Origin: Stenotrophomonas maltophilia | GTDB lineage: Bacteria > Pseudomonadota > Gammaproteobacteria > Xanthomonadales > Xanthomonadaceae | Direction of reading: 5' to 3' | DNA: 64,000 nt | NCBI RefSeq assembly: GCF_006970445.1 | Contig: NZ_CP033877.1 | Location: 2,054,750 to 2,118,749 of the forward strand | In this document: in pieces, positions 18,681-30,897 of the stretch | How the letters are laid out: every line of letters begins with the position of its first letter | How positions within the stretch are numbered: the first letter of the stretch is position 1 | Notes under the pieces: generated by a model | The model's database searches: none | What the model saw: the letters and a program-made list of their open reading frames with translations, nothing else | Told to the model about the DNA's origin: nothing | Made by a program: the position numbers and the translations under genes

Positions 18681-18705
18681 CCTGGCCCGGGGCGGGCCGT
18701 CTGCG

Positions 18706-20388
18706 TCAACCCTGCTTGCGTACCGGTGCGCCGTTGGCCTTGTAGTACGGCGCGGTGCTGCGGGCCAGCGGGGTGCGGCCGCGGATCACGTCGGCCAGCT
18801 TCTCGGCCATCATGATGGTCGGCGCGTTGAGGTTGCCGGTCACCACCTGCGGCATGATCGAGGCATCGACGATGCGCAGGCCTTCCAGGCCGTGCACGCG
18901 ACCCTGGCCGTCGACCACTGCCATCGGGTCATCGGCATGGCCCATCTTGTTCGAGCACGACGGGTGGTAGGCGGTCTCGGCATGCTCGCGCACGAACGCA
19001 TCGATCTGCGCATCGGTCTGCAGCGCGCTGCCGGGGGAGATCTCGCGGCCGCTGTACGGTGCCAGCGCCGGCTGCGCGAAGATCTCGCGGGTGATGCGGA
19101 TCGCCGCACGGAACTCGCGCCAGTCCTGGTCGTGCGACATGTAGTTGAACAGGATGCTGGGATGTTCGCGCGGGTCCTTCGAGCGCACATGGATGCGACC
19201 GCGGCTGGGCGAGCGCATCGAACCGACGTGCATCTGGAAGCTGTGCGCCTTGATCGGGTTGGAGCCGTTGTAATTGATCGCCACCGGCAGGAAGTGGTAC
19301 TGCAGGTTCGGCCAATCGAACTCGGCGTCGCTGCGGATGAAGCCACCGGCCTCGAACTGGTTGCTGGCGCCGATGCCGGTGCCCAGGAACAGCCACTCGG
19401 CACCGATGGCCGGCTGGTTGTACAGCTTCAGTGCCGGCGCCAGCGACACCGGCTTCTTGCACTCGTACTGCAGGTACATTTCCAGGTGGTCCTGCAGGTT
19501 GGCGCCGACGCCCGGCAGGTGGTGCACCAGGTCGATGTCCAGGCTGCGCAGCAGGTCGGCCGGGCCGACACCGGAGCGCTGCAGGATCTGCGGCGAGGCG
19601 ATGGCGCCGCCACACAGCAGCACTTCGCGGCGGGCGGTGGCACGCTGCGGCTGCTCGTTGTGCAGCCACTGCACGCCCACGGCGCGCTTGCCCGAGAACA
19701 GGATGCGGTCGGTCAGCGCGTGGGTGACGATGGTCAGGTTCGGGCGCGGCTTGGCCAGGTCCAGGTAGCCGCGGGCGGTGCTGGAGCGACGGCCCTTCGG
19801 GGTCACCGTGCGGTCCATCGGGCCGAAACCTTCCTGCTGGTAGCCGTTGAGGTCGTCGGTGCGCGGGTAGCCGGCCTGCACGCCGGCTTCGACCATCGCA
19901 GCGAACAGTTCGTTGTTGCCGGCCTTCGGCGTGGTCACGCGCAGCGGGCCTTCGCCACCGTGATAGTCATTGGCGCCGATGTCGCGGGTTTCCGCCTTGC
20001 GGAAGTACGGCAGGCAGTCCAGGTAGGTCCAGTCTTCCAGGCCCGGCATGCTGGCCCAGTTGTCGTAGTCCATCGCGTTGCCGCGGATGTAGCACATGCC
20101 GTTGATCAGCGACGAGCCGCCCAGGCCCTTGCCGCGGCCGCAGTCCATGCGGCGGTTGTTCATGAAGGGCTCGGGATCGGTCTTGTACGCCCAGTTGTAG
20201 CGCTTGCCCTGCAGCGGGAAGGCCAGTGCCGCCGGCATCTGGGTACGGAAGTCGAGCCGGTAGTCCGGGCCACCGGCTTCCAGCAGCAGCACGCTGACAT
20301 CGGCATCTTCGGTGAGGCGGGTGGCCAGCACGTTGCCGGCCGAACCGGCGCCGATGATGATGTAGTCGTACTCGTTATGGGTGCTCAT
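18706..20388 (-). CDS. betA: Choline dehydrogenase
   Basis: 560 residues, GMC oxidoreductase family, membrane-associated flavoprotein oxidising choline to betaine aldehyde. The FAD-binding [16 protein letters not shown] is at the N-terminus. GMC signature 1 region is [18 protein letters not shown] and signature 2 is [16 protein letters not shown]. The C-terminal catalytic region is [11 protein letters not shown] and [16 protein letters not shown]. Last gene of betI-betB-betA; 101 bp separate it from betB. Start ATG 20388 with GGAGACACCC upstream. Confidence 0.96.
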   Translation of the reverse strand: MSTHNEYDYIIIGAGSAGNVLATRLTEDADVSVLLLEAGGPDYRLDFRTQMPAALAFPLQGKRYNWAYKTDPEPFMNNRRMDCGRGKGLGGSSLINGMCYIRGNAMDYDNWASMPGLEDWTYLDCLPYFRKAETRDIGANDYHGGEGPLRVTTPKAGNNELFAAMVEAGVQAGYPRTDDLNGYQQEGFGPMDRTVTPKGRRSSTARGYLDLAKPRPNLTIVTHALTDRILFSGKRAVGVQWLHNEQPQRATARREVLLCGGAIASPQILQRSGVGPADLLRSLDIDLVHHLPGVGANLQDHLEMYLQYECKKPVSLAPALKLYNQPAIGAEWLFLGTGIGASNQFEAGGFIRSDAEFDWPNLQYHFLPVAINYNGSNPIKAHSFQMHVGSMRSPSRGRIHVRSKDPREHPSILFNYMSHDQDWREFRAAIRITREIFAQPALAPYSGREISPGSALQTDAQIDAFVREHAETAYHPSCSNKMGHADDPMAVVDGQGRVHGLEGLRIVDASIMPQVVTGNLNAPTIMMAEKLADVIRGRTPLARSTAPYYKANGAPVRKQG

Positions 20389-20489
20389 GGGTGTCTCCTG
20401 CAGGCCGGGGCGCGCTGCATGCAGGCGTCCCGGCGGGATGTCGGATCGGCGCGGTGGCCGGACGAGGGGGCGTGCTCGCGGCGCGCCGG

Positions 20490-21962
<1,473 letters not shown>

Positions 21963-22000
21963 GGGGCGTACTCCTTGGAAGGGGGCGGGTGCTGAAGCGC

Positions 22001-22591
22001 TTATAGCGCGACAGCCTGCAACTGGAAGTCGATGTAGCCGTAAGCGATGCGCCGGGACTTCTCGGCGTTGAACTGGCCGCCGACCAGGCTGCCACGCAGC
22101 CACAGGCCGTCGATCATCGCGGCCAGGCCGCGGGCGGCCAGGCGGGCCTGCGGGTGGGGCAGCAGGCGGTTGAACTGGTGGCACAGGTTGGAGAACAGGC
22201 GCTGGTCGTTGGCGCGCTGCAGCCGGGCCAGTTCCGGCTGGTGCATGCTCGCGGCCCAGAAGGTGAGCCAGACGCGCATCGCGGTGCCGTTGATCTGGCT
22301 GTCGTCGAAGTTGCCATCGACGATGGCGCGCAGCTGGTCGCGCGGGTCGTCGCCGACGTCGGCGCGGTAGCGGGCAACGGCGTCCTTCAACTCGCGCAGG
22401 ATCTGCCGCATTGCAGCATTGAGCAGGCCGTCCTTGTCGCCGAAGTAGTGGGCGACGATGCCGCTGGACAGCCCTGCCTTCTTCGCGATGGTGGCGACGG
22501 TCGCATCGGCCATGCCGATCTCGTCGATGGTCTGGAAAGTGGCCCGGATCAGCTGTTCGCGCCGTACCGGTTCCACGCCTTTCTTCGGCAT
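22001..22591 (-). CDS. betI: TetR-family choline-responsive repressor
   Basis: 196 residues. The N-terminal helix-turn-helix ([40 protein letters not shown]) matches BetI. BetI represses the bet genes and is relieved by choline. The start is placed at ATG 22591 ([13 protein letters not shown]), which matches family N-termini; the alternative ATG 22663 would extend through the operator and is unlikely. First gene of betIBA, divergent from betT across the operator. Confidence 0.93.
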   Translation of the reverse strand: MPKKGVEPVRREQLIRATFQTIDEIGMADATVATIAKKAGLSSGIVAHYFGDKDGLLNAAMRQILRELKDAVARYRADVGDDPRDQLRAIVDGNFDDSQINGTAMRVWLTFWAASMHQPELARLQRANDQRLFSNLCHQFNRLLPHPQARLAARGLAAMIDGLWLRGSLVGGQFNAEKSRRIAYGYIDFQLQAVAL

Positions 22592-22644
22592 TGTCTCTCC
22601 ACGGATTGCGACCCGAAGGATCGGGCTGCCCGCCATTATGCTTT

Positions 22645-22670
22645 TTATTGATTGAACGTTCAATCAATAA
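22645..22670. promoter_or_regulatory. BetI operator palindrome
   Basis: A perfect 26-bp dyad centred at 22657/22658, with central 20 bp TTGATTGAACGTTCAATCAA. It sits between divergent betI and betT and overlaps the expected betI promoter, as known for BetI binding sites in other proteobacteria. Confidence 0.9.
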
Positions 22671-22761
22671 ACCCTAGGATGCGCTCGCGCCCCACGCCAT
22701 GGGCCCGGTTTACCGGTCCGGCCCCGCCCATGTGCTCCCTCGGACTTGATGAGACGACCCC

Positions 22762-24312
22762 ATGTCTTCCCTGGCTCATCCCAAGCGTTCGCCCCTGCGC
22801 TTGAACCGTTTTGTCTTCTTCAGCTCCTCGGTGTCGATCGGCATCCTCGGGCTGCTCACCGTTCTCTATCCCGAAGGCAGCGAGCACTGGCTGCAATGGG
22901 CGCAGGCCGAGGTGTCGGCTGCGTTCGGCTGGTGGTACATGCTGCTGATCGTGCTGTGCCTGGGCTTCGTGCTGTGGCTGGCGTTCTCGCCGTATGGCCG
23001 CATCCGCCTGGGCCACAACGAGGAATCACCGGCCTTCGGCTACGTCGCCTGGGTCTCGATGCTGTTCTCGGCCGGCATCGGCATCGCGCTGCTGTACTAC
23101 GGCGCCTACGAGCCGCTGGACCACTTCCTGCATCCGCCCGGGCAACCCGGCGGGACCGTGGCCGCCGGCCGCGAGGCGATGGTGCTGACCTTCCTGCACT
23201 GGGGCCTGCACGGTTGGGCGCTGTACGCGCTGGTCGGCGTGGCACTGGGCTACTTCGCCTACCGCCGCGACCTGCCGCTGGCGCTGCGCTCGGCGCTGTA
23301 CCCGATCTTCGGTGAGCGCATCCACGGCCGCATCGGCGACATGGTGGATGGCTTCGGCATCCTGGCCACGCTGATCTCGATGGTGACCAACCTCGGCATC
23401 GGTGCGCTGGTGGTGCAGTCCGGCCTGGTCTACCTGTTCCACATCCCGGATACGCCGCAGGTGCTGGTCGCGATCGTGCTGGTGATGATGGTGGTGGCCA
23501 CCATCGGCGTGGTCGCTGGTGTGGAAAAGGGCATTGCCTGGCTCTCCAACCTCAATGTGCGCCTGCTGTGTGGCCTGCTGCTGTTCGTGCTGATCACCGG
23601 CCCGACGCTGCACCTGTTCGACGGCCTGATCCAGAACACCGGAGATTATCTCGGCGCGTTCGTGCGCAAGAGCTTCGACATGTACCTCAACGACCCTAAG
23701 GGCCGTGAGTGGATGGGCTCGTGGACGCTGTTCTACTGGGCCTGGTGGATCGCCTGGGCGCCGTTCGTCGGTCTTTTCGTGGCGCGCATCTCGCGTGGCC
23801 GCACCATCCGCGAAGTGATCATGGGCGTGCTGCTGATCCCGCTCGGCTTCACCCTGGCGTGGCTGTCGATCTTCGGCAACACCGCCATCGACCTGGTGCT
23901 CAATCACGGCCAGGCGATCCTGGGTGACGTGGCCCAGCACGATGCGGCGATGACGCTGTTCAAGCTGCTGGAGTACCTGCCCGCCGCGCCCTACGTGGCC
24001 GGCGCCGCAGTGGTGATCGGCTTCGTGCTGTTCCTGACCCCGGTCGACTCGGGCACGCTGATGATCGCCAACCTGTGCACCCGTCGCGTTGATGATGGCG
24101 TCGAAGATGGCCATGACGCGCCGATCTGGCTGCGCGTGTTCTGGGCGGCCGGCATCACCGTGGCCAGCGTTGGCCTGCTGCTGGCCGGCAATTTCAGTGC
24201 GATGCAGACGGCGGTGGTGCTGTGCGGCCTGCCGTTCTCGTTCACCCTGGCGTTCTACATGTGGGGCCTGCTGAAGGCGCTGCGCACCGACCCGGACGCC
24301 CCGCGCCGCTGA
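22762..24312 (+). CDS. betT: BCCT-family choline transporter
   Basis: 516 residues with twelve predicted membrane segments. BCCT hallmarks are the glycine-rich SAGIGIALLYYGAYEP stretch, HWGLHGWALYALVG, and the signature FYWAWWIAWAPFVGLFVARI with SRGRTIRE. It imports choline, driven by cation symport, for the BetBA pathway. The protein ends soon after the last membrane segment (FYMWGLLKALRTDPDAPRR), so it lacks the long cytoplasmic C-terminal extension of E. coli-type BetT that confers osmotic activation. Divergent from betI over the shared operator. Confidence 0.93.
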   Translation: MSSLAHPKRSPLRLNRFVFFSSSVSIGILGLLTVLYPEGSEHWLQWAQAEVSAAFGWWYMLLIVLCLGFVLWLAFSPYGRIRLGHNEESPAFGYVAWVSMLFSAGIGIALLYYGAYEPLDHFLHPPGQPGGTVAAGREAMVLTFLHWGLHGWALYALVGVALGYFAYRRDLPLALRSALYPIFGERIHGRIGDMVDGFGILATLISMVTNLGIGALVVQSGLVYLFHIPDTPQVLVAIVLVMMVVATIGVVAGVEKGIAWLSNLNVRLLCGLLLFVLITGPTLHLFDGLIQNTGDYLGAFVRKSFDMYLNDPKGREWMGSWTLFYWAWWIAWAPFVGLFVARISRGRTIREVIMGVLLIPLGFTLAWLSIFGNTAIDLVLNHGQAILGDVAQHDAAMTLFKLLEYLPAAPYVAGAAVVIGFVLFLTPVDSGTLMIANLCTRRVDDGVEDGHDAPIWLRVFWAAGITVASVGLLLAGNFSAMQTAVVLCGLPFSFTLAFYMWGLLKALRTDPDAPRR

Positions 24313-24352
24313 TCGGGCACCCGGCATCTATCCCGATGCCGTCGGTGACGCA

Positions 24353-24379
24353 GTAGAGCCAGGCCATGCCTGGCTGTGG
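24353..24379. repeat. SMAG-like unit
   Basis: GTAGAGCCAGGCCATGCCTG then GCTGTGG: a GTAG head and an AGCCAGGC/GCCTGGCT palindrome, downstream of betT. Confidence 0.65.
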
Positions 24380-24388
24380 AGAAACAGG

Positions 24389-24421
24389 AAGGGCCGGATC
24401 CGCGAGGATCCGACCCTTTTG
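24389..24421. terminator. Terminator between convergent betT and acnA
   Basis: A hairpin AGGGCCGGATCC / GGATCCGACCCT around GCGA, followed by TTTTG on the plus strand. It lies between convergent genes and probably terminates betT, possibly acnA as well. Confidence 0.7.
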
Positions 24422-24425
24422 TTGG

Positions 24426-24450
24426 GTAGTCGACTAGCAGTCGACTCTAC
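24426..24450. repeat. SMAG-like unit
   Basis: GTAGTCGACTAGCAGTCGAC then TCTAC: a GTAG head with a GTCGACT/AGTCGAC palindrome, 14 bp beyond the acnA stop. Confidence 0.7.
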
Positions 24451-24463
24451 CGAGAGCGCAGCG

Positions 24464-27217
24464 TTACTTGCTGGCCAACTGGCGCAGCACGTACTGCAGC
24501 AGGCCGCCATGACGGAAGTACTCGACTTCCTTCGGGGTCAGCAGCATCACCGAGACCTCGAAGGTCTTCTTCGTGCCATCGGCCTTGGTCGCGGTGACCG
24601 TGGCACGCTTGCTGGCACCGTCCTGCAGGCCGGTGATGTCGATCGTTTCCGAGCCGTCCAGGCCCAGGCTCTGCGCGTTCTCGCCGTTGCGGAACTGCAG
24701 CGGCAGCACGCCCATGCCGACCAGGTTGGAGCGGTGGATGCGCTCGAAGCTCTCGGCGATGACGGCCTTCACCCCCAGCAGCAGGGTGCCCTTGGCCGCC
24801 CAGTCACGCGACGAGCCGGTGCCGTACTCCTTGCCGGCCAGCACCACCAGCGGCACCTTGTCGGCCTTGTACTTCATGGCCGCATCGTAGATCGCCAGTT
24901 TCTCCGGCTGGCCACCGCCGGCCGGGTAGTACAGGGTGTTGCCACCTTCCTCGCCACCGAACATCAGGTTCTTGATGCGGATGTTGGCGAAGGTGCCGCG
25001 GACCATGACGTCATCGTTGCCGCGGCGGCTGCCGTAGCTGTTGAAGTCGGCCGGCTGCACGCCGCGCTCCTGCAGGAAGCGGCCTGCCGGCGAGTCCTTC
25101 TTGATGTTGCCGGCCGGGGAGATGTGGTCGGTGGTGATCGAATCGCCGAACAGGCCCATCACGCGTGCGCCGTGCACGTCGTCGATGCTGCCGGTCTGCA
25201 TGGTCATGCCATCGAAGTACGGCGGATTCTTGATGTACGTGGAGGCATCGCTCCACTCGTACAGGTTGCCGTCCGGTGAGGCGATGGTGTTCCAGCGGGT
25301 GTCACCCTTGAACACGTCGGCGTAGTTCTGCTTGAACATCTCCGGGCCGATGGTGGCGGCGATGACATCGCCGATTTCCTTGTTGCTCGGCCAGATGTCG
25401 CGCAGGAACACCGGCTGGCCATCGCTGCCGGTGCCCAGCGGCTGGGTGGTCAGGTCGATGTCGGTGGTGCCGGCGATGGCGTAGGCCACCACCAGCGGCG
25501 GGCTGGCCAGGTAGTTCATTTTCACTTCGGGGTGCACGCGGCCCTCGAAGTTGCGGTTGCCGGACAGTACCGAGGTGACGACCAGGTCGCCGGTGGCGAT
25601 GCCGGCGCTGACTTCGGTCGGCAGCGGGCCGGAGTTGCCGATACAGGTGGTGCAGCCGTAGCCGACAACGTAGAAGCCGATCTTCTCCAGCTCCTTCAGC
25701 ACGCCGGCCTTTTCCAGGTAATCGGTGACCACGCGCGAGCCCGGCCCGAGCGAGGTCTTCACCCACGGCTGGCGGTTCAGGCCCTTGGCCGCCGCGTTGC
25801 GGGCCAGCAGGCCAGCACCGATCATCACCGCCGGGTTGGAGGTGTTGGTGCACGAGGTGATGGCAGCGATGACCACCGCACCGTCCTTCAGCCGCACCTT
25901 GCGGCCTTCGGTTTCGATATCGGCGTAGCCCTTGGCCAGCTGCTCATTGCCGACTGCTGCGCCGCCGCCTTCGTTGACGAACGAGGAGACGTCATCGCTG
26001 CGCTTGTCACGATTGGTGGTCAGGCCGACCAGTGCTTCGCGGTAGTTCTTCTGCACGTCTTCCAGAAGCACGCGGTCCTGCGGACGCTTGGGGCCGGCCA
26101 GCGAGGGCTTCACCGTGCCCATGTCCAGTTCCAGCGTGGTGCTGTACTGCGCGTGCGGGCTGTTGGCGTCGTGCCACAGGCCCTGTGCCTTGGCATAGGC
26201 CTCGACCAGATCGATCTGCTCTTCGCTGCGGCCGGACAGGCGCAGGTAGTTCAACGATTCGGCATCGATCGGGAAGATGCCGCAGGTGGCGCCGTATTCG
26301 GGGGCCATGTTGCCGATGGTGGCGCGGTCGGCCAGCGGCAGGTGCTGCAGGCCGTCACCGTAGAACTCGACGAACTTGCCGACCACGCCCAGCTTGCGCA
26401 GCATCTGGGTGACGGTCAGCACCAGGTCGGTGGCGGTGGCGCCCTCGGGCAGCTTGCCGGTCAGCTTGAAGCCGACCACCTGCGGGATCAGCATCGACGA
26501 CGGCTGGCCCAGCATGGCAGCTTCGGCTTCGATGCCGCCCACGCCCCAGCCGAGCACGCCGATGCCATTGATCATGGTGGTGTGGCTGTCGGTGCCGAAC
26601 ACGGTATCGGGGTAGGCCACCGCCTTGCCATCCTTGTCCGCGGTCATCACCACGCGGGCCAGGTTCTCCAGGTTCACCTGGTGGACGATGCCGGTGTTCG
26701 GCGGCACCACCTTGAAGTTGTCGAAGGCCTTCTGGCCCCAGCGCAGGAAGCCGTAGCGTTCCTGGTTGCGCTGGAATTCGATCTTGCCGTTGAGGTCCAG
26801 CGCGTCGGGCTTGCCGAACACATCGACCTGCACCGAGTGGTCGATGACCAGTTCGGAGGGGATCTGCGGGTTGATCTGCTCAGGCGAGCCGCCAAGCTTG
26901 ACCACCGCATCGCGCATCGCGGCCAGGTCGACCACGCAGGGCACGCCGGTGAAGTCCTGCAGGACCACGCGCGCCGGCATGAAGGCGATCTCGGTGTCCG
27001 GCTCGGCCGCCGGGTTCCAGCGGGCCACGGCTTCGATGTGGTCCTTGCCGACGGTGATGCCGCCATCCTCGTGCCGGAGCAGGTTCTCCAGCAGGATCTT
27101 CATCGAGTAGGGCAGGTGGGAGATATCGAAGCGCTGGCCCAGCGTGGGCAGGCTGAAGTAGTCGTAGGTCTTGCCGCCGACGTTCAGCTGGCTGCGGGTG
27201 GAGAACGAATCGCTCAT
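24464..27217 (-). CDS. acnA: Aconitate hydratase A
   Basis: 917 residues, the IRP/AcnA-type aconitase interconverting citrate and isocitrate in the TCA cycle. The 4Fe-4S cysteines are in [14 protein letters not shown] and [11 protein letters not shown]; substrate-binding [12 protein letters not shown] is in the C-terminal swivelling domain. ATG 27217 ([15 protein letters not shown]) is preceded by AAGGAG; the frame upstream to 27340 is a proline/glycine-rich artefact. AcnA enzymes are usually the more stable, stress-associated isozyme. acnB is 970 bp away, divergent, with a toxin-antitoxin pair between. Confidence 0.96.
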   Translation of the reverse strand: MSDSFSTRSQLNVGGKTYDYFSLPTLGQRFDISHLPYSMKILLENLLRHEDGGITVGKDHIEAVARWNPAAEPDTEIAFMPARVVLQDFTGVPCVVDLAAMRDAVVKLGGSPEQINPQIPSELVIDHSVQVDVFGKPDALDLNGKIEFQRNQERYGFLRWGQKAFDNFKVVPPNTGIVHQVNLENLARVVMTADKDGKAVAYPDTVFGTDSHTTMINGIGVLGWGVGGIEAEAAMLGQPSSMLIPQVVGFKLTGKLPEGATATDLVLTVTQMLRKLGVVGKFVEFYGDGLQHLPLADRATIGNMAPEYGATCGIFPIDAESLNYLRLSGRSEEQIDLVEAYAKAQGLWHDANSPHAQYSTTLELDMGTVKPSLAGPKRPQDRVLLEDVQKNYREALVGLTTNRDKRSDDVSSFVNEGGGAAVGNEQLAKGYADIETEGRKVRLKDGAVVIAAITSCTNTSNPAVMIGAGLLARNAAAKGLNRQPWVKTSLGPGSRVVTDYLEKAGVLKELEKIGFYVVGYGCTTCIGNSGPLPTEVSAGIATGDLVVTSVLSGNRNFEGRVHPEVKMNYLASPPLVVAYAIAGTTDIDLTTQPLGTGSDGQPVFLRDIWPSNKEIGDVIAATIGPEMFKQNYADVFKGDTRWNTIASPDGNLYEWSDASTYIKNPPYFDGMTMQTGSIDDVHGARVMGLFGDSITTDHISPAGNIKKDSPAGRFLQERGVQPADFNSYGSRRGNDDVMVRGTFANIRIKNLMFGGEEGGNTLYYPAGGGQPEKLAIYDAAMKYKADKVPLVVLAGKEYGTGSSRDWAAKGTLLLGVKAVIAESFERIHRSNLVGMGVLPLQFRNGENAQSLGLDGSETIDITGLQDGASKRATVTATKADGTKKTFEVSVMLLTPKEVEYFRHGGLLQYVLRQLASK

Positions 27218-27464
27218 GCGGGGTAACTCCTTCTTGCGGATGGCTTGCTCTGGCCCGTGCGTTGACGGGCCTGCTTGCGGTCGCCGCGGACCTGGCGGCC
27301 CCGGTGGTCCCAGTATGAACCCCAGACTGAATGGATTCATCCGGGCCGGGTTCCGGCCTGCGGCATCGGTTCCAGACTACAGGGGAAGGTGTATGGCGTA
27401 TGTCACGTTTGTGGCCGATCCTTTGCGAGGCAAGGGCTGGCGGGTTGCCGGTCCTGTTCAGGGT

Positions 27465-27504
27465 GGAAGTATGCCCGGGGAAGTATGTATAATTTGTGCA
27501 TACT
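27465..27504 (+). promoter_or_regulatory. Antitoxin promoter/operator region
   Basis: Direct repeats GGAAGTATG at 27465-27473 and 27479-27487 are followed by the inverted CATACT at 27499-27504. A TATAAT -10-like box at 27488-27493 sits between the last two arms (GTATG..CATAC imperfect palindrome 27483-27503). This arrangement suits autorepression by the AbrB-type antitoxin. The rest of the 302-bp acnA-antitoxin gap shows no other clear signal. Confidence 0.6.
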
Positions 27505-27519
27505 CTGGAGGGCCTACCG

Positions 27520-27744
27520 ATGGAAGCCACTGTTGCAGAACGCGGACAGATCACCCTGCCCAAGGCGGTGCGTGATGCCCTCGGCCTGACCAAGGGCACG
27601 CTGCTGAAGGTCGAGCTGGACGGCAGCCGCATCATCCTGCGCAAGAGTGTTGACGATGCCATTTCACGGGCGCGCGGCAAGTTCGCGCTGGACGGCTTCG
27701 AATCGTCCGACGCGGCGGTACGCGCGGTGCGTGACGAGGAATAA
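27520..27744 (+). CDS. AbrB/MazE-type antitoxin
   Basis: 74 residues. The N-terminal swapped-hairpin DNA-binding domain has the typical sequence ATVAERGQITLPKAVRDALG, followed by GTLLKVELDGSRIIL. The C-terminal tail (~45-74; FALDGFESSDAAVRAVRDEE) is acidic and would wrap the toxin. ATG 27520 is preceded by GGAGGG; an upstream in-frame ATG (27496) overlaps the operator. The PIN toxin gene follows within 7 bp. Antitoxins of this type neutralise the toxin and repress their own promoter. Confidence 0.85.
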   Translation: MEATVAERGQITLPKAVRDALGLTKGTLLKVELDGSRIILRKSVDDAISRARGKFALDGFESSDAAVRAVRDEE

Positions 27745-27750
27745 GCCGTG

Positions 27751-28149
27751 ATGATCGCCGTCGATTCACCGGTGCTGGTCGAGCTGCTCAGCAATGGTCC
27801 GCAGGCCGATGCAGTCGAAGCCATCCTCAGGCAGAGCCTGGTCGGTGGCCGCGTGGTGGTCTGCGGCGCGACCCTGGCCGAGGTCTGCGCATCGCTGCGC
27901 GGCGGCGCCGAGGTGCTCGAAGCGCTGGAAGAAATGGGCGTGCACTTCAACCCGATGGAAGCCAAGTCGGCGTTGCGCGCCGGCGAGATGCACCGCCGCC
28001 ACCGCCAGCGCAGCGGCAGCCGCCGCAGCCTGGACGAATTCATGGTCGGCGCCCACGCACTGTTGCAGTGCGACGGCCTGATCACCTGGAACGACACGTT
28101 TTACCGCGACTACTTCAAGGGCCTGAAGCTGATCGTGCCGCAAGCCTGA
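27751..28149 (+). CDS. VapC-like PIN-domain toxin
   Basis: 132 residues. PIN-domain acidic residues are visible: Asp in [13 protein letters not shown], Glu in [11 protein letters not shown], Asp/Glu in [12 protein letters not shown] and Asp in [13 protein letters not shown]. VapC toxins are Mg-dependent ribonucleases, often cutting tRNA or rRNA; the target here is unknown. GTG 27748 could also serve as start and has better spacing from AGGA. It pairs with the AbrB-type antitoxin gene upstream and lies 40 bp before acnB, so read-through into acnB is possible. Confidence 0.83.
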   Translation: MIAVDSPVLVELLSNGPQADAVEAILRQSLVGGRVVVCGATLAEVCASLRGGAEVLEALEEMGVHFNPMEAKSALRAGEMHRRHRQRSGSRRSLDEFMVGAHALLQCDGLITWNDTFYRDYFKGLKLIVPQA

Positions 28150-28189
28150 GCCCACTTTTTTTCAACCTACGCATTACCCGGGAGTTGTC

Positions 28190-30781
28190 ATGTTGGAAGC
28201 CTACCGCCACCACGTCGCCGAGCGCGCTGCGCTTGGCATCCCGCCGCTGCCGCTGAGCGCGCAGCAGACGGCCGATGTCATCGAACTGCTGAAGAACCCG
28301 CCGCAGGGCGAGGCCGAGTTCCTGCTCGACCTGCTGACCCACCGCGTGCCGGCCGGCGTCGATGACGCGGCCAAGGTCAAGGCCTCGTACCTGGCGGCGA
28401 TCGCCCTGGGCAGCGAGCAGAACCCGCTGATCAGCCGCGAGCGCGCCACCGAACTGCTGGGCACCATGCTTGGCGGCTACAACGTCGCACCGCTGGTGCA
28501 GCTGCTGGACGACGCCAGCGTCGGCACCATCGCCGCCAACGGTCTGAAGAAGACCCTGCTGGTGTTCGATGCCTTCCATGACGTGCAGGAAAAGGCCAAG
28601 GCGGGCAACGCCAACGCCCAGTCCGTGCTGCAGAGCTGGGCCGATGCCGAGTGGTTCACCAGCAACCCGGAAGTGCCGCAGAGCCTGACCGTCACCGTGT
28701 TCAAGGTGCCGGGCGAGACCAACACCGACGACCTGTCGCCGGCGCCGGACGCGACCACCCGCCCGGACATCCCGATGCACGCCCTGGCGATGCTGAAGAA
28801 CAAGCGCGACGATGCGCCGTTCACCCCGGAAGAAGACGGCAAGCGCGGCCCGATCCAGCAGATCCTGTCGCTGAAGGACAAGGGCCACCTGGTGGCCTAC
28901 GTCGGCGACGTGGTCGGCACCGGTTCCTCGCGCAAGTCGGCGACCAACAGCGTACTGTGGTGGACCGGCGATGACATTCCGTTCATCCCGAACAAGCGCG
29001 CTGGCGGCGTCTGCCTGGGTTCGAAGATCGCCCCGATCTTCTACAACACCATGGAAGATGCCGGTGCGCTGCCGATCGAGCTGGATGTGTCGAAGATGGA
29101 GCACGGCGATGTGGTCGAGCTGCGTCCGTACGAAGGCAAGGCGCTGAAGAACGGTGAAGTGATCGCCGAGTTCCAGGTCAAGTCCGAAGTGCTGTTCGAC
29201 GAAGTGCGCGCCGGTGGCCGCATTCCGCTGATCATCGGCCGTGGCCTGACCGGCAAGGCGCGCGAAGCGCTGGGCCTGGCCCCGACCGATCTGTTCCGCC
29301 TGCCGGTGCAGCCGGTCGATACCGGCAAGGGCTTCTCGCTGGCGCAGAAGATGGTCGGCCGCGCCTGTGGCCTGCCGGAAGGCCAGGGCATGCGCCCGGG
29401 CACCTACTGCGAACCGAAGATGACCTCGGTCGGCTCGCAGGACACCACCGGCCCGATGACCCGTGACGAGCTGAAGGACCTGGCCTGCCTGGGCTTCTCG
29501 GCCGACCTGGTGATGCAGTCGTTCTGCCACACCGCCGCTTACCCGAAGCCGGTGGACGTGAAGACCCACCACACCCTGCCGGAGTTCATCTCCACCCGTG
29601 GCGGCGTTTCGCTGCGCCCGGGCGACGGCGTGATCCACAGCTGGCTCAACCGCATGCTGCTGCCGGACACCGTCGGCACCGGCGGTGACTCGCACACCCG
29701 TTTCCCGGTGGGCATTTCGTTCCCGGCCGGTTCGGGCCTGGTCGCCTTCGCTGCTGCCACCGGCGTCATGCCGCTGGACATGCCGGAGTCGGTGCTGGTG
29801 CGCTTCAAGGGCAAGATGCAGCCGGGCGTGACCCTGCGTGACCTGGTCAACGCGATCCCGCTGTACGCGATCAAGTCGGGCCTGCTGACCGTGGCCAAGG
29901 CTGGCAAGAAGAACATCTTCTCCGGCCGCATCCTGGAAATCGAAGGCCTGCCGGAGCTGAAGGTCGAACAGGCGTTCGAACTGTCCGACGCCTCGGCCGA
30001 GCGTTCGGCCGCCGGTTGCTCGGTGCGCCTGAACAAGGAACCGATCATCGAGTACCTGACCAGCAACATCACCCTGCTGAAGTGGATGATTGCCGAGGGT
30101 TACCAGGATCCGCGTTCGCTGCAGCGCCGTATCGAGAAGATGGAAGCCTGGCTGGCCAACCCGGAGCTGCTGGAGCCGGATGCCGACGCCGAGTACGCCG
30201 CCGTCATCGAGATCGACCTGGCCGACATCCACGAGCCGATCGTGGCCTGCCCGAACGATCCGGACGACGTGAAGACCCTGTCCGAAGTGGCCGGCGCCAA
30301 GATCGACGAAGTGTTCATCGGTTCGTGCATGACCAACATCGGTCACTTCCGTGCGGCGGCCAAGCTGCTGGAAGGCAAGCGTGACCTGCCGACCCGCCTG
30401 TGGGTGGCCCCGCCGACCAAGATGGACGCCTCGGAGCTGACCAAGGAAGGCGTGTACGGCACCTTCGGCGCCACCGGCGCCCGCATGGAAATGCCGGGCT
30501 GCTCGCTGTGCATGGGCAACCAGGCGCAGATCCGCGAAGGCTCCACCGCGATGTCGACCTCGACCCGCAACTTCCCGAACCGCCTGGGCCGCAACACCAA
30601 CGTGTACCTGGGTTCGGCCGAACTGGCCGCGATCTGCTCGCGTCTGGGCCGCATCCCGACCAAGGAAGAGTACATGGCCGATGTGGGCGTGATCGCTGCC
30701 AGCGGCGCGGAGATCTACCGCTACATGAACTTCGACCAGATCGAGGAATACCAGGACGTGGCCAAGACGGTCGCTGCCTGA
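28190..30781 (+). CDS. acnB: Aconitate hydratase B
   Basis: 863 residues, the expected size. An N-terminal HEAT-like domain (~1-160) precedes the swivel domain, in AcnB order. Fe-S ligands include [11 protein letters not shown] near the C-terminus and [11 protein letters not shown]. Substrate residues are in [16 protein letters not shown] and GGDSHTRFP. AcnB is usually the main TCA-cycle aconitase and an iron-responsive RNA-binding regulator in other proteobacteria. Start ATG 28190 follows GGGAG. A strong terminator follows at 30823-30852. Confidence 0.97.
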   Translation: MLEAYRHHVAERAALGIPPLPLSAQQTADVIELLKNPPQGEAEFLLDLLTHRVPAGVDDAAKVKASYLAAIALGSEQNPLISRERATELLGTMLGGYNVAPLVQLLDDASVGTIAANGLKKTLLVFDAFHDVQEKAKAGNANAQSVLQSWADAEWFTSNPEVPQSLTVTVFKVPGETNTDDLSPAPDATTRPDIPMHALAMLKNKRDDAPFTPEEDGKRGPIQQILSLKDKGHLVAYVGDVVGTGSSRKSATNSVLWWTGDDIPFIPNKRAGGVCLGSKIAPIFYNTMEDAGALPIELDVSKMEHGDVVELRPYEGKALKNGEVIAEFQVKSEVLFDEVRAGGRIPLIIGRGLTGKAREALGLAPTDLFRLPVQPVDTGKGFSLAQKMVGRACGLPEGQGMRPGTYCEPKMTSVGSQDTTGPMTRDELKDLACLGFSADLVMQSFCHTAAYPKPVDVKTHHTLPEFISTRGGVSLRPGDGVIHSWLNRMLLPDTVGTGGDSHTRFPVGISFPAGSGLVAFAAATGVMPLDMPESVLVRFKGKMQPGVTLRDLVNAIPLYAIKSGLLTVAKAGKKNIFSGRILEIEGLPELKVEQAFELSDASAERSAAGCSVRLNKEPIIEYLTSNITLLKWMIAEGYQDPRSLQRRIEKMEAWLANPELLEPDADAEYAAVIEIDLADIHEPIVACPNDPDDVKTLSEVAGAKIDEVFIGSCMTNIGHFRAAAKLLEGKRDLPTRLWVAPPTKMDASELTKEGVYGTFGATGARMEMPGCSLCMGNQAQIREGSTAMSTSTRNFPNRLGRNTNVYLGSAELAAICSRLGRIPTKEEYMADVGVIAASGAEIYRYMNFDQIEEYQDVAKTVAA

Positions 30782-30785
30782 TGCG

Positions 30786-30811
30786 GTAACGCCGGCCACT
30801 GGCCGGCATCC
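30786..30811. repeat. SMAG-like palindrome
   Basis: GTAACGCCGGCCACTGGCCG then GCATCC: a GCCGGCC/GGCCGGC hairpin immediately after acnB with a degenerate GTAA head. Confidence 0.55.
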
Positions 30812-30822
30812 CGTTCAAACGA

Positions 30823-30852
30823 AGAGCCCCCGGTGAAAGCCGGGGGTTTTTT
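30823..30852 (+). terminator. acnB Rho-independent terminator
   Basis: GCCCCCGG-TGAAAG-CCGGGGG followed by a nine-base T run. Confidence 0.95.
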
Positions 30853-30897
30853 TTTGCGCCGCGCTAGACTTGCCGCTTCGTTCGTTGGAGTACACGG

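Noticed and set aside
22001-22663. Longer BetI start at ATG 22663
   Set aside because: It would begin inside the operator palindrome and add residues absent from the BetI family; ATG 22591 matches family N-termini.
28115-30799. 894-codon open frame antisense to acnB
   Set aside because: It is a GC-rich shadow of acnB; its His/Arg/Gly-rich translation has no domain pattern, while the plus-strand frame is an unmistakable aconitase B.
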